Shown here in pieces: positions 1-6,331 of a DNA stretch of 8,236 bases; position 1 is the first letter of the stretch, and every line of letters starts with the position of its first letter. The notes under the pieces are model-generated. The model was not told the DNA's origin and did not search any database. It worked only from the letters and a program-made list of their open reading frames with translations. The stretch is from Candidatus Peregrinibacteria bacterium CG_4_10_14_0_2_um_filter_43_11 (GTDB lineage: Bacteria; Patescibacteriota; Gracilibacteria; UM-FILTER-43-11): contig PFOK01000039.1 of the NCBI GenBank assembly GCA_002792495.1, forward strand, positions 1 to 8,236, in the 5' to 3' direction. The translations under genes and the position numbers were made by a program.

Positions 1-1
1 A

Positions 2-1105
2 TTGATGGCACAAGGCATTCCCACGGAAGACACGCCCCGGCACATCAAAGAAGCGATCATCGATGCGGTAAAAGGCCCATTGGCCGCTAAATACTCCGTG
101 CTTTCCGGCATGCAGAAATGCCGTGAAGCCGTGGTAAAACGATACAAAATGAAATACGGTGTGGAATTTGACCCGGACGCGAATGTCGGTATCACGGCAG
201 GTTGCATGGAAGCGTGTATGATTTCCGTCATGGCCATCGTCAACCCCGGCGATGAAGTGATTATGATTTCTCCGTGTTTTGCCTCACACATGGAGGAGAT
301 GCTGGCCTGTGAAGGAATACCGGTTTTTGTGAATACCGACGAAGCAAACGGATGGATTTTGGACTTGGAAGCGGTACGAAAAGCGATCACGCCAAAAACA
401 AAAGCGATCTTCATGACCAATCCTTCCAATCCAACGGGCGCGGTTTTTCCGGAATATCAAATTCGGGAAGTATGCGACATTGCCCGCGAACACGATCTTT
501 TCATACTCGCCGACGAAACCTATGACTTTTTGGTGTACGACAAAGAACCTTTTTTTAGTTTTTGCCAAGTTCCGGAAGTGCACGATCGTCTCATGCTGCT
601 CGGCAGCAGCTCCAAAGAATACTGCATGACGGGTTACAGATTAGGGTGGGTGGTCACCGCGTCGGATATTTTGAATCAATTATTCAAGTTGCACGATGCC
701 ACCACCATTTGTGCCTGCACCGCTTCCCAATTCGGATTCATCGCCGCTATTGATGGACCTCAGGATTCCGTAAAAACCCTGATCGAAAACATGGAAAAAC
801 GCCGCAATTTGATTTGTGAAAGATTGGATCGCATTCCTCACCTTTTCCGTTATCACAAAAAACCGATGGGCGCCTATTACATTTTGCCGAAAGTCATGTT
901 CCCTCACGAAAATTCCATTCAGGCTACATTTGATGTACAAAAAGCGACCAATGTGGTCACGGTTCCCGGCATCGGCTTTGGCCCCATGGGCGAAGGTCAT
1001 TTGCGATTTTCTTTCGGTGGTGGAACCACCCGCGGTCCAAAAGGCGAAGATCTTATCAATCAGGCTTTTGATAACCTGGAAGAATGGGGGAAGCAATTTC
1101 TGTAA
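2..1105 (+). CDS. PLP-dependent aminotransferase, class I/II (5' partial)
   Basis: This is a fold-type I aminotransferase of the aspartate-aminotransferase superfamily, which moves an amino group between an amino acid and a 2-oxo acid using PLP. Counting from the first codon in the window, the visible motifs are the substrate loop AQGIP (3-7), NPSNPTG (140-146), the cofactor-contacting DETY (171-174), the Schiff-base Lys205 in SSSKEYCMTGYRLGW with Arg213, and the C-terminal substrate-carboxylate Arg335 in HLRFSF. Family members run to about 390 residues and start some 25-30 residues before AQGIP. The frame is open to the window edge, so the real start is probably upstream and the TTG/ATG at 2-7 is only an edge effect. 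The motifs do not fix the substrate; aspartate, alanine, aromatic or LL-DAP-type specificity are all possible. It ends with TAA and is followed by a 95-bp AT-rich spacer. RidA, encoded 1.6 kb downstream, clears enamines released by enzymes of this kind. Confidence 0.93.
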   Translation: MMAQGIPTEDTPRHIKEAIIDAVKGPLAAKYSVLSGMQKCREAVVKRYKMKYGVEFDPDANVGITAGCMEACMISVMAIVNPGDEVIMISPCFASHMEEMLACEGIPVFVNTDEANGWILDLEAVRKAITPKTKAIFMTNPSNPTGAVFPEYQIREVCDIAREHDLFILADETYDFLVYDKEPFFSFCQVPEVHDRLMLLGSSSKEYCMTGYRLGWVVTASDILNQLFKLHDATTICACTASQFGFIAAIDGPQDSVKTLIENMEKRRNLICERLDRIPHLFRYHKKPMGAYYILPKVMFPHENSIQATFDVQKATNVVTVPGIGFGPMGEGHLRFSFGGGTTRGPKGEDLINQAFDNLEEWGKQFL

Positions 1106-1199
1106 TTTTTAATTTTAAATTTTTATTTTTTAAATAAATGAACAATTAATTCAGTTCATCAAAAAGTTTAAAAATTGTAAATTGTAAATTAAAAATTGT
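1104..1199. repeat. AT-rich spacer with opposed heptamer arrays
   Basis: The spacer between the aminotransferase and the kinase is built from 7-bp units. On the right, four units abut the start codon: AAATTGT (1172-1178), AAATTGT (1179-1185), AAATTAA (1186-1192) and AAATTGT (1193-1199), with ATG at 1201. On the left, AATTTTT (1104-1110), AATTTTA (1111-1117), AATTTTT (1118-1124) and ATTTTTT (1125-1131) are roughly the reverse complement of the same theme. Bases 1104-1115 are an exact inverted copy of 1186-1197. Between the arrays lies a 6-bp inverted repeat, ATGAAC (1138-1143) and GTTCAT (1154-1159). The region could fold into one long AT-only structure or simply be a product of slippage. I see no GC-rich terminator and no Shine-Dalgarno sequence here. 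Confidence 0.75.
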
Positions 1200-1200
1200 T

Positions 1201-1767
1201 ATGATCATCGGTCTCACCGGCCCCATGGGCAGTGGCAAAAGCACTGTTCTGGAAGCGCTCAAAACACTGGGTTATCAAAACCACATCACCCTTTCGGATA
1301 TGATCCGCGAAGAATGCAATAAGCGCGGTGTGTCTCAGGAGCGTGAAGCCATGATGGATGTCGGCCAAAGTTTACGTCAGGAATTCGGTGCGGGTGTTTT
1401 AGGGCAAAGAGCACTGGAGAAAATCGGAATAGAGAATCACGAAAATTGGGTCGTAGATGGCATCCGCAACCCAGCGGAAGCGGAAGCGCTACAAAAACAC
1501 CCTGATTTCATTCTCATTGCCAATACCGCCCCGGAAGATCTGATCGTCCATCGTATTTTATCCAGAAAACGTCCTGGAGATGCAACAAATCGAGAATCGA
1601 TCCTGAGAAAACTACGACGTGAAATGGGTGAAGGCGAACCGGAAGACGGCCAACAGGTCAAAAAATGCATTGCAATGTCGGATTATGTGTTTCAAAATGA
1701 TATGCCACTAGAAGAGGTTGAAACCGCATTTTTAAAACTATACAATCAAATCAACACTGAATCCTGA
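1201..1767 (+). CDS. P-loop nucleotide kinase, UPF0200/dephospho-CoA-kinase-like
   Basis: The product is a 188-residue cytosolic P-loop NTPase of the nucleoside/nucleotide monophosphate kinase fold. The Walker A motif GPMGSGKST is at residues 7-15 (Lys13). It is followed by an ISMGD-like element (ITLSDMIREE, 29-38), a VDGIRNPAE strand-turn (85-93) that corresponds to the DGIR signature of archaeal UPF0200 proteins, an Arg-rich lid region (RILSRKRPGD, 118-127) and a C-terminal SDYVFQND strand (160-167). Length and motif order fit the UPF0200/AAA_18 group, which shares the fold with dephospho-CoA kinase and dNMP kinases. The acceptor substrate cannot be read from the sequence. The ATG at 1201 was chosen because the Walker A motif starts six residues later, as is normal. 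The dCMP deaminase starts 38 bp downstream, which makes a deoxynucleotide role plausible, but a CoA-pathway role is equally possible. Confidence 0.85.
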   Translation: MIIGLTGPMGSGKSTVLEALKTLGYQNHITLSDMIREECNKRGVSQEREAMMDVGQSLRQEFGAGVLGQRALEKIGIENHENWVVDGIRNPAEAEALQKHPDFILIANTAPEDLIVHRILSRKRPGDATNRESILRKLRREMGEGEPEDGQQVKKCIAMSDYVFQNDMPLEEVETAFLKLYNQINTES

Positions 1768-1779
1768 GTAAGTGTTTGA

Positions 1780-1807
1780 AAATTATAAATTGTAAATTTA
1801 AAATTAT
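1780..1807. repeat. four AAATTNN heptamers running into the dCMP deaminase start codon
   Basis: Four consecutive 7-bp units fill most of the spacer: AAATTAT (1780-1786), AAATTGT (1787-1793), AAATTTA (1794-1800) and AAATTAT (1801-1807). The last two bases of the fourth unit are the A and T of the ATG at 1806. This matches the four-unit array in front of the kinase, at almost the same distance from the start. No Shine-Dalgarno motif is present. Confidence 0.75.
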
Positions 1808-2270
1808 GACTTATCATCGCCCTTCCAAAGATGAATACTTTATGACCTTGGCTCACACCATCGCCAGCCGTGGCACTTGCCCAAAGGCCAAAGTGGGTGC
1901 GCTACTTGTTAAAGACGGTTCGATTATTTCCACCGGTTACAATGGTTCTCCTGTCGGAGAAAAACACTGTTACGAAGCGGGATGCAACGAAGCGGATGGC
2001 CATTGTCAACGCGCGGTTCATGCTGAACTGAACGCGATTTTGCAGGCGGCAAAACACGGAAACTCCACCAAAGACGCCACACTCTACATCACGCACTTCC
2101 CCTGCAATCATTGCCTGAAGGCGATTCGGAACTGTGGAATTACCGGGATTGTGTATGAAAAGCCGTACAAAACGGATGAGAACTTCATCTCGCTCAGTCA
2201 TTTCGAAATACGGCAAATAGAGGTAACCATCAAAGATATAAAAATCAAAGAAGAGAAATTGATCGCTTGA
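1806..2270 (+). CDS. dCMP deaminase (deoxycytidylate deaminase family)
   Basis: A 154-residue zinc-dependent deaminase that converts dCMP to dUMP, feeding thymidylate synthesis. The motifs are GYNGSP (44-49), the catalytic HAE (His72 as zinc ligand, Glu74 as proton shuttle) and PCNHC (Cys100 and Cys103 as the other zinc ligands). The Cys/His-rich insert, HCYEAGC (54-60) followed by GHC (65-67), is typical of T4/ComEB-type dCMP deaminases, where it builds a second metal site. Length is normal for the family. A TTG at 1776 would add ten residues (KIINCKFKI and its start) encoded by the AT-rich heptamer repeat. The ATG at 1806, giving MTYHRPS, matches family N-termini and is preferred. The gene lies 38 bp after the kinase gene on the same strand, so co-transcription is likely. 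The allosteric dCTP/dTTP response seen in some members cannot be judged from the sequence. Confidence 0.93.
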   Translation: MTYHRPSKDEYFMTLAHTIASRGTCPKAKVGALLVKDGSIISTGYNGSPVGEKHCYEAGCNEADGHCQRAVHAELNAILQAAKHGNSTKDATLYITHFPCNHCLKAIRNCGITGIVYEKPYKTDENFISLSHFEIRQIEVTIKDIKIKEEKLIA

Positions 2271-2312
2271 CTTTAAAAGCGCATAAGTTACACTTTTTGA
2301 GACAATATTAGA

Positions 2313-2501
2313 TCAAAAGCGTTTGAGTTCACCATCCATGAACGATCCCGAAATAGCGGAACGCTGACGGAAGAATCCTATAACCCCAATCGGTTCCCCA
2401 ATCGGTTCCACAATGGAATATAAATAGGTACTAGACCCGTCCGGAGACTTCACTCCGTCATCAAAATAAATTGAGTAATTGCTTAGGTGGTACCTGTCCG
2501 A
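2313..2501 (-). pseudogene. possible decayed reading frame, weakly GNAT-like
   Basis: Minus-strand frame open from 2501 down to a TGA at 2315-2313 (62 codons); the only plausible start is GTG at 2453. The translation includes YLYSIVEPIGEPIGVIGFF, in which the 12-bp tandem duplication encodes EPIG twice in frame. The pattern 'I.....GEPIGVIGF' recalls the central strands of RimJ/RimL-type acetyltransferases, but the acetyl-CoA-binding segment that should follow is absent. A second frame (2556 to 2464), reading ASGSILVIGQVPPK, would join it if one base was gained or lost near 2485. This is a tentative remnant only. Confidence 0.15.
2384..2407. repeat. perfect 2 x 12-bp tandem duplication
   Basis: CCCCAATCGGTT occurs twice without a spacer (2384-2395 and 2396-2407) and continues with CC before diverging. 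A multiple-of-three length is compatible with expansion inside a reading frame: on the minus strand it reads Glu-Pro-Ile-Gly twice. Slippage duplication is the likely origin. Confidence 0.85.
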
Positions 2502-2641
2502 TCACTAATATCGAACCCGAAGCATTCCATCCGTTATTTTCGGAGGAATGTCTGTTTTATGAATTAACCTTCGTGGGATTTAAAGGACCTGTAGAATTTA
2601 TAAGGTTTATGGGATTAGATAACTTCCCGCAAATCACATAA
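2471..2641 (+). CDS. doubtful small ORF, 56 aa, unknown
   Basis: The frame is open from 2435 to a TAA at 2639-2641. The first possible start is TTG at 2471, giving 56 residues. The translation contains CLGGTCPI, an acidic-aromatic middle (EECLFYELTF) and a C-terminal FIRFMGLDNF. I do not recognise it. It has no ribosome-binding site and no ATG start, and it overlaps the minus-strand candidate at 2471-2501. The balanced amino-acid mix and genome-like codons are the only arguments for it. It may be a fragment, or open by chance. Confidence 0.15.
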   Translation: MSNCLGGTCPITNIEPEAFHPLFSEECLFYELTFVGFKGPVEFIRFMGLDNFPQIT

Positions 2642-2675
2642 ATCTCAGACGCCCCACGCATCTCACACAAAAAAC

Positions 2676-3053
2676 ATGAAAAAAATCATTTCAACCGACA
2701 AGGCTCCGAAGGCCATTGGTCCTTACAGTCAGGCCGTACAATACGGCGATCTTATTTTCTGCTCCGGTCAAATCCCGCTCCATCCCGAAACCATGGAGGT
2801 GATGACAAACGCCGTGAGTGAACAAACACGCCAAGCGATGGATAATTTAAAAGCGGTTTTGCAGGCGACGAAAAGCGATTTAAATAAAGTGATTAAAACC
2901 ACCATCTTTCTTAAGAACATGGATGATTTCGCCACCGTTAACGAAGTGTACGCGAGTTATTTCGAAATGGATCCACCCGCCCGCGCCACAGTAGAAGTCA
3001 GCCGTTTACCCAAAGATGTTTTGGTGGAAATAGAGTGTATCGCCCATATATAA
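2676..3053 (+). CDS. ridA: RidA, reactive intermediate (enamine/imine) deaminase
   Basis: A 125-residue member of the YjgF/YER057c/UK114 family. RidA is a cytosolic homotrimer that hydrolyses reactive 2-aminoacrylate and 2-iminobutanoate, released by PLP enzymes such as serine/threonine dehydratase, to pyruvate and 2-oxobutanoate plus ammonia. Nearly every family hallmark is present: AIGPYSQA (13-20, Tyr17), FCSGQIPLHP (28-37), NLKAVLQA (57-64), NEVYASYF (89-96), the substrate-carboxylate Arg103 in PPARATVEV, and the C-terminal EIECIAHI with Glu120. The Arg and Glu mark the archetypal, active RidA subgroup. Length is standard. The usual TG after HPET is replaced by TM at 39-40, which is minor. 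The ATG at 2676 lies one base after an A-rich run with no Shine-Dalgarno. ileS starts 99 bp downstream on the same strand. RidA shields branched-chain metabolism from imine damage, so the pairing makes metabolic sense but may be incidental. Confidence 0.95.
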   Translation: MKKIISTDKAPKAIGPYSQAVQYGDLIFCSGQIPLHPETMEVMTNAVSEQTRQAMDNLKAVLQATKSDLNKVIKTTIFLKNMDDFATVNEVYASYFEMDPPARATVEVSRLPKDVLVEIECIAHI

Positions 3054-3152
3054 ATTACAAAATTACAAACACTCACTTCGCTCACTATTACAAAATTAAA
3101 AAATTATAGAACCAATTAATTTTGAATCTTGAATCTTCTAACAATTTAAATT
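3054..3152. repeat. AT-rich spacer with 8-bp and 7-bp units around a CTCACTTCGCTCAC island
   Basis: The ridA-ileS spacer begins directly after the stop codon with two AAATTACA-type 8-bp units (3053-3068). It then has a less AT-rich island whose CTCAC occurs twice around TTCG (3072-3085), three more 8-bp units (ATTACAAA, ATTAAAAA, ATTATAGA; 3087-3110) and a 7-bp duplication TTGAATC (3122-3128, 3129-3135). It ends in AATTTAAATT against the ileS ATG. The CTCAC copies are direct, so the island is not a terminator hairpin. No ribosome-binding site is visible. Confidence 0.65.
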
Positions 3153-6100
3153 ATGTTTAAGCCCGTCGACCCCAAACAGTCCTTTCCAAAAATGGAAGAA
3201 GCACTGGTTAAATATTGGAAAGAAAATAAAATCTTTGAAAAATCGGTTGAAAAACCGGCCGGCAATGAACATCCAAAAGATTATGTTTTTTACGATGGGC
3301 CTCCTTTTGCCACAGGGCTCCCCCACTACGGCCACTTGCTCGCCGGAACTTTAAAAGACGTAGTGCCACGCTACTGGACAATGCAAGGATACCGAATTGA
3401 ACGAAAGTGGGGCTGGGATTGTCACGGATTACCCGTTGAAAATTTGATTGAAAAAGAGCTGGGTCTTAAAAGTAAAAAAGACATCGAAGAAATGGGGGTG
3501 GCAAAGTTCAACGAAGCATGCCGCGCTTCTGTGTTGCGTTATGAAAAAGAATGGAAGAAAACAGTCCCACGCATGGGGCGATGGATCGACATGGAAAACG
3601 ATTATAAAACGATGGATACCCCTTTCATGGAATCCGTATGGTGGGTATTTAAAAGCCTATACGACAAAGGATTGGTTTACGAAGGACGTCGCTCTATTCA
3701 TATTTGCCCGCGCTGCGAAACACCGCTTTCCAATTTTGAAGTCGGTCAGGGATATATGGATATCACCGATCATTCGGCAACGGCAAAATTTGAATTGATC
3801 GATGAGCCGGGAACATTTGTTCTGGCATGGACGACCACCCCATGGACCCTGCCGGGGAACGTCGCACTGGCCGTGGGAAAAGAAATCGATTATGTAAAAG
3901 TTTTTGACCCGCAAAAAAACGAATCTTATATTTTGGCAAAAGATATTTATGATCAATGGAGCCAGGACAAAGGAAGCCCGCTTTACGACAATATCAGTGA
4001 CAACGTGCCTAAAGAAGTAAAAAACGCGCCCACCATAGAAAAAATAATAAGAGGAAGTGATTTACAAGGAAAGCGTTACAAACCTTTATTCGACTATTTT
4101 GTGGAAAGTGATCTTGAAAATATGGAAAACGCGTATCGGATCGTTGTAGCGGATTTTGTGAGTACCGAAGAAGGAACGGGAGTCGTTCATATTGCCCCCG
4201 CGTTTGGAGAAGATGACATGCAAACCGGAATAGACCGTCACTTGCCATTCATTCAGCATGTAAATATGGATGGAACATTCATACAAGCCGTAAAAGATTG
4301 GGAAGGAAAAGACTGTAAAAAAATGGATCAAAATATCATCGCCTCTCTCAAAGAAAAAAGCCTCATGTTCTGGTCCGGCGTTTACAAACATAGCTACCCC
4401 CATTGCTGGCGTTGTGATACACCACTCTTGAATTACGCCACAGCCAGCTGGTTCATCGCCGCCAGCCAATTGCGTGAAAAAATGCTAAAATCCAATGAAA
4501 GTATTCATTGGTCCCCCACTCATATCAAAGAAGGACGATTTGGAAAATGGGTCGCCGCGGCCAAAGACTGGTCCATCTCACGCGGGCGGTATTGGGGAAC
4601 ACCGATTCCCATCTGGAGAAATGAAGAAGATCCGGAAGACGTTATTGTTGTAGGATCCATCGAGGAATTACACAAACTGTCGGGTAAAAAAGTGAATGAC
4701 CTTCACAAACACTTTGTCGATGAAGTCGTGATTGAAAAAGGGGGAAAAACCTACAAGCGTATTCCGGATGTTTTTGATTGTTGGGTAGAATCCGGAGCCA
4801 TGCCTTACGGTCAGTGGCATTACCCTTTTGAAAATAAAGAAAAATTCGAAGCCACCTTCCCCGCCGACTACATTGCCGAAGGAGTGGATCACACAAGATG
4901 CTGGTTTTATGTACTGCATGTGCTTTCTAATGCGCTATTCGATAAGCCCGCTTTTAAAAATGTAATAGTGAATGGCATTGTGCTCGCCGAAGATGGTCGA
5001 AAAATGAGCAAGCGACTCAAAAACTATCCGGACCCTCATGAAGTTATGGATAATTATGGAGCGGATGCACTGCGATTTTACCTGCTCAATTCACCCGTCG
5101 TAATGGCGACCGACATGCGGTTTAGCGAAAAAGGGGTAGAACAGGTTTTAAGAAACATGCTGATTCCCCTCTGGAACGCATATAGTTTTTTTGTGACTTA
5201 CTCCAATATCGATAAATGGACGCCTGAAAAACAAGTTAAAAATTCACCCAACAAGCTCGACACGTGGATCATCGCTGAACTCAACCAGCTCATTGCTGAA
5301 CAAATCGAATTCTTTAAAAATTATGACCTTCAAAAAGCCAGCAATGCCATTTATAAATTCACAGACGACCTAACCAATTGGTATATACGTCGCAGTCGTC
5401 GTCGCTTCTGGAAATCCGAAGATGATGAGGACAAAAATCATGCCTACAGCACGCTCTACACCGTGCTCACCAAATTATGTCAGGTCCTCGCCCCTTTCAT
5501 GCCGTTCATGCCGGAAGAAATATATAAAAACCTAACCGGTGAAGAATCGGTCCATCTTACCGCATACCCCAAACCGGATCCGAAAGTTTACGACAAAGCA
5601 CTAATGCATGAAACTCACTTGGCTAAAACCATCGTGAGCTTGGGATTAGCCGCGCGCGCCAAACAAAAAATAAAAGTACGCCAACCGCTTCAAAAAATCG
5701 ACATTGTATTGAGTGACCCCGGCGACCAGGCACTGATTGCTGATCAAATCGAAACCATCAAAGAGGAACTCAATATAAAAGAGGTGGAATTCATTGATAA
5801 CCCGGATACATTCGCAACAAAAATCGCCAAACCGGACGCCAAAGTCCTTGGGCCCAAATACGGGAAACAGGTACAGGATATCATTCAGGCCGCGAAACAA
5901 GGTGATTTTGAAGAGCTCGGAAACGGAAATATAAAAGTATTAATGTATGAGCTAACTCCTGAAGAAATCAGTATTGATTACATCCCCAAGGGGGACTTTG
6001 ATGTGGAATCGGCAGAAGGAATTTTGATTGCTCTCGAAACCAAAATCACCACTGAGCTCAAACAGGAAGGAGCAGCACGTGACCTTGTACGTCAAATTCA

Positions 6101-6296
6101 GGACCTTCGAAAAAAAGCGAATTACAAAGTGAATGATCGTATTGAAGTCTCCATCAGCGGTGCCGAAGAAACATTGCTAAAAAACTTCGGAGATTACATC
6201 AAAAACGAAACGCTCGCCACTGCGCTCAAAACGGAAATCGAAGCCCCCGATGAAACCGCGGAATATGAAGGAATGGTGATTCAGGTAAAAAAATAA
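3153..6296 (+). CDS. ileS: isoleucine--tRNA ligase, type 2 (eukaryote-like class)
   Basis: A complete 1047-residue class Ia aminoacyl-tRNA synthetase that activates isoleucine with ATP and charges tRNA-Ile, with hydrolytic editing of mischarged valine. Domains in order: Rossmann core with PPFATGLPHYGHLLAGT carrying the HxGH motif (58-61) and WDCHGLPVE (88-96); first Cys pair in HICPRCETPL (183-192); CP1 editing domain with AWTTTPWTLPGN (225-236) and GTGVVHIAPAFGEDD (341-355); second Cys pair in HCWRCDTPL (417-425); WSISRGRYWGTPIP (473-486); EGVDHTRCWFY (576-586); the DGRKMSKR loop (KMSKR 617-621); an anticodon-binding helical domain (about 700-850, including TNWYIRRSRRRFW); and a long C-terminal domain without the Cys-rich zinc finger that ends bacterial type 1 enzymes. 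The length, the MFKPVDPKQSFP start and the absent C-terminal zinc finger place it in type 2. Family knowledge links type 2 to weaker mupirocin binding. The ATG at 3153 follows AATTTAAATT, with no Shine-Dalgarno. Confidence 0.98.
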   Translation: MFKPVDPKQSFPKMEEALVKYWKENKIFEKSVEKPAGNEHPKDYVFYDGPPFATGLPHYGHLLAGTLKDVVPRYWTMQGYRIERKWGWDCHGLPVENLIEKELGLKSKKDIEEMGVAKFNEACRASVLRYEKEWKKTVPRMGRWIDMENDYKTMDTPFMESVWWVFKSLYDKGLVYEGRRSIHICPRCETPLSNFEVGQGYMDITDHSATAKFELIDEPGTFVLAWTTTPWTLPGNVALAVGKEIDYVKVFDPQKNESYILAKDIYDQWSQDKGSPLYDNISDNVPKEVKNAPTIEKIIRGSDLQGKRYKPLFDYFVESDLENMENAYRIVVADFVSTEEGTGVVHIAPAFGEDDMQTGIDRHLPFIQHVNMDGTFIQAVKDWEGKDCKKMDQNIIASLKEKSLMFWSGVYKHSYPHCWRCDTPLLNYATASWFIAASQLREKMLKSNESIHWSPTHIKEGRFGKWVAAAKDWSISRGRYWGTPIPIWRNEEDPEDVIVVGSIEELHKLSGKKVNDLHKHFVDEVVIEKGGKTYKRIPDVFDCWVESGAMPYGQWHYPFENKEKFEATFPADYIAEGVDHTRCWFYVLHVLSNALFDKPAFKNVIVNGIVLAEDGRKMSKRLKNYPDPHEVMDNYGADALRFYLLNSPVVMATDMRFSEKGVEQVLRNMLIPLWNAYSFFVTYSNIDKWTPEKQVKNSPNKLDTWIIAELNQLIAEQIEFFKNYDLQKASNAIYKFTDDLTNWYIRRSRRRFWKSEDDEDKNHAYSTLYTVLTKLCQVLAPFMPFMPEEIYKNLTGEESVHLTAYPKPDPKVYDKALMHETHLAKTIVSLGLAARAKQKIKVRQPLQKIDIVLSDPGDQALIADQIETIKEELNIKEVEFIDNPDTFATKIAKPDAKVLGPKYGKQVQDIIQAAKQGDFEELGNGNIKVLMYELTPEEISIDYIPKGDFDVESAEGILIALETKITTELKQEGAARDLVRQIQDLRKKANYKVNDRIEVSISGAEETLLKNFGDYIKNETLATALKTEIEAPDETAEYEGMVIQVKK

Positions 6297-6325
6297 TTGA
6301 ATTTTTATCATCCAATCATTAAAAT
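6297..6325 (+). promoter_or_regulatory. candidate sigma70-type promoter for a leaderless transcript
   Basis: The -35-like TTGAAT (6297-6302) and -10-like TAAAAT (6320-6325, 5 of 6 to consensus) are separated by exactly 17 bp. Only six bases separate the -10 box from the ATG at 6332, so a start site seven bases downstream would be the A of the start codon. The mRNA would have no leader, in keeping with the missing Shine-Dalgarno. The sequence is AT-rich, so a chance match remains possible. Confidence 0.45.
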
Positions 6326-6331
6326 AACCTC

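Larger units (their letters stand above)
2271..2675. other. 405-bp region without a convincing gene
   Basis: This is the longest gene-poor stretch in the window and differs from the other spacers: it has mixed base composition and almost none of the AATT heptamers. It contains an exact 12-bp tandem duplication (2384-2407) and a small hairpin CGGAG-acttca-CTCCG (2442-2457). Two overlapping reading frames on opposite strands have protein-like composition (plus 2435-2641, minus 2501-2313), and neither has a recognisable start signal. The most economical reading is decayed coding sequence. I see no tRNA, no riboswitch, no credible promoter and no Shine-Dalgarno sequence ahead of ridA at 2676. Confidence 0.6.

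Noticed and set aside
1172..1199. CRISPR-like array
   Set aside because: The units are 7 bp, contiguous and without spacers. No cas genes are present.
1776..1804. TTGAAA-17 bp-TAAAAT promoter-like match before the dCMP deaminase
   Set aside because: The -10 would lie one base from the ATG, so transcription would begin inside the gene. In an AT-repeat array such matches are expected by chance.
1776..1805. TTG start ten codons upstream of the dCMP deaminase ATG
   Set aside because: The extra residues are encoded by the AAATTNN repeat and do not match family N-termini. The ATG at 1806 gives a normal start.
2..2270. TGA recoded as glycine, as in Gracilibacteria or Absconditabacteria
   Set aside because: TGA ends the kinase and the dCMP deaminase at normal protein lengths, and none of the conserved genes has an internal TGA.
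2486..2500. GGTACC-containing motif as the terminus of a Y1 (REP) transposase element
   Set aside because: There is only a 6-bp palindrome. No matching second end, hairpin array or transposase is visible.
3072..3085. CTCACTTCGCTCAC read as a terminator hairpin
   Set aside because: The two CTCAC copies are direct, not inverted, so they cannot pair with each other.
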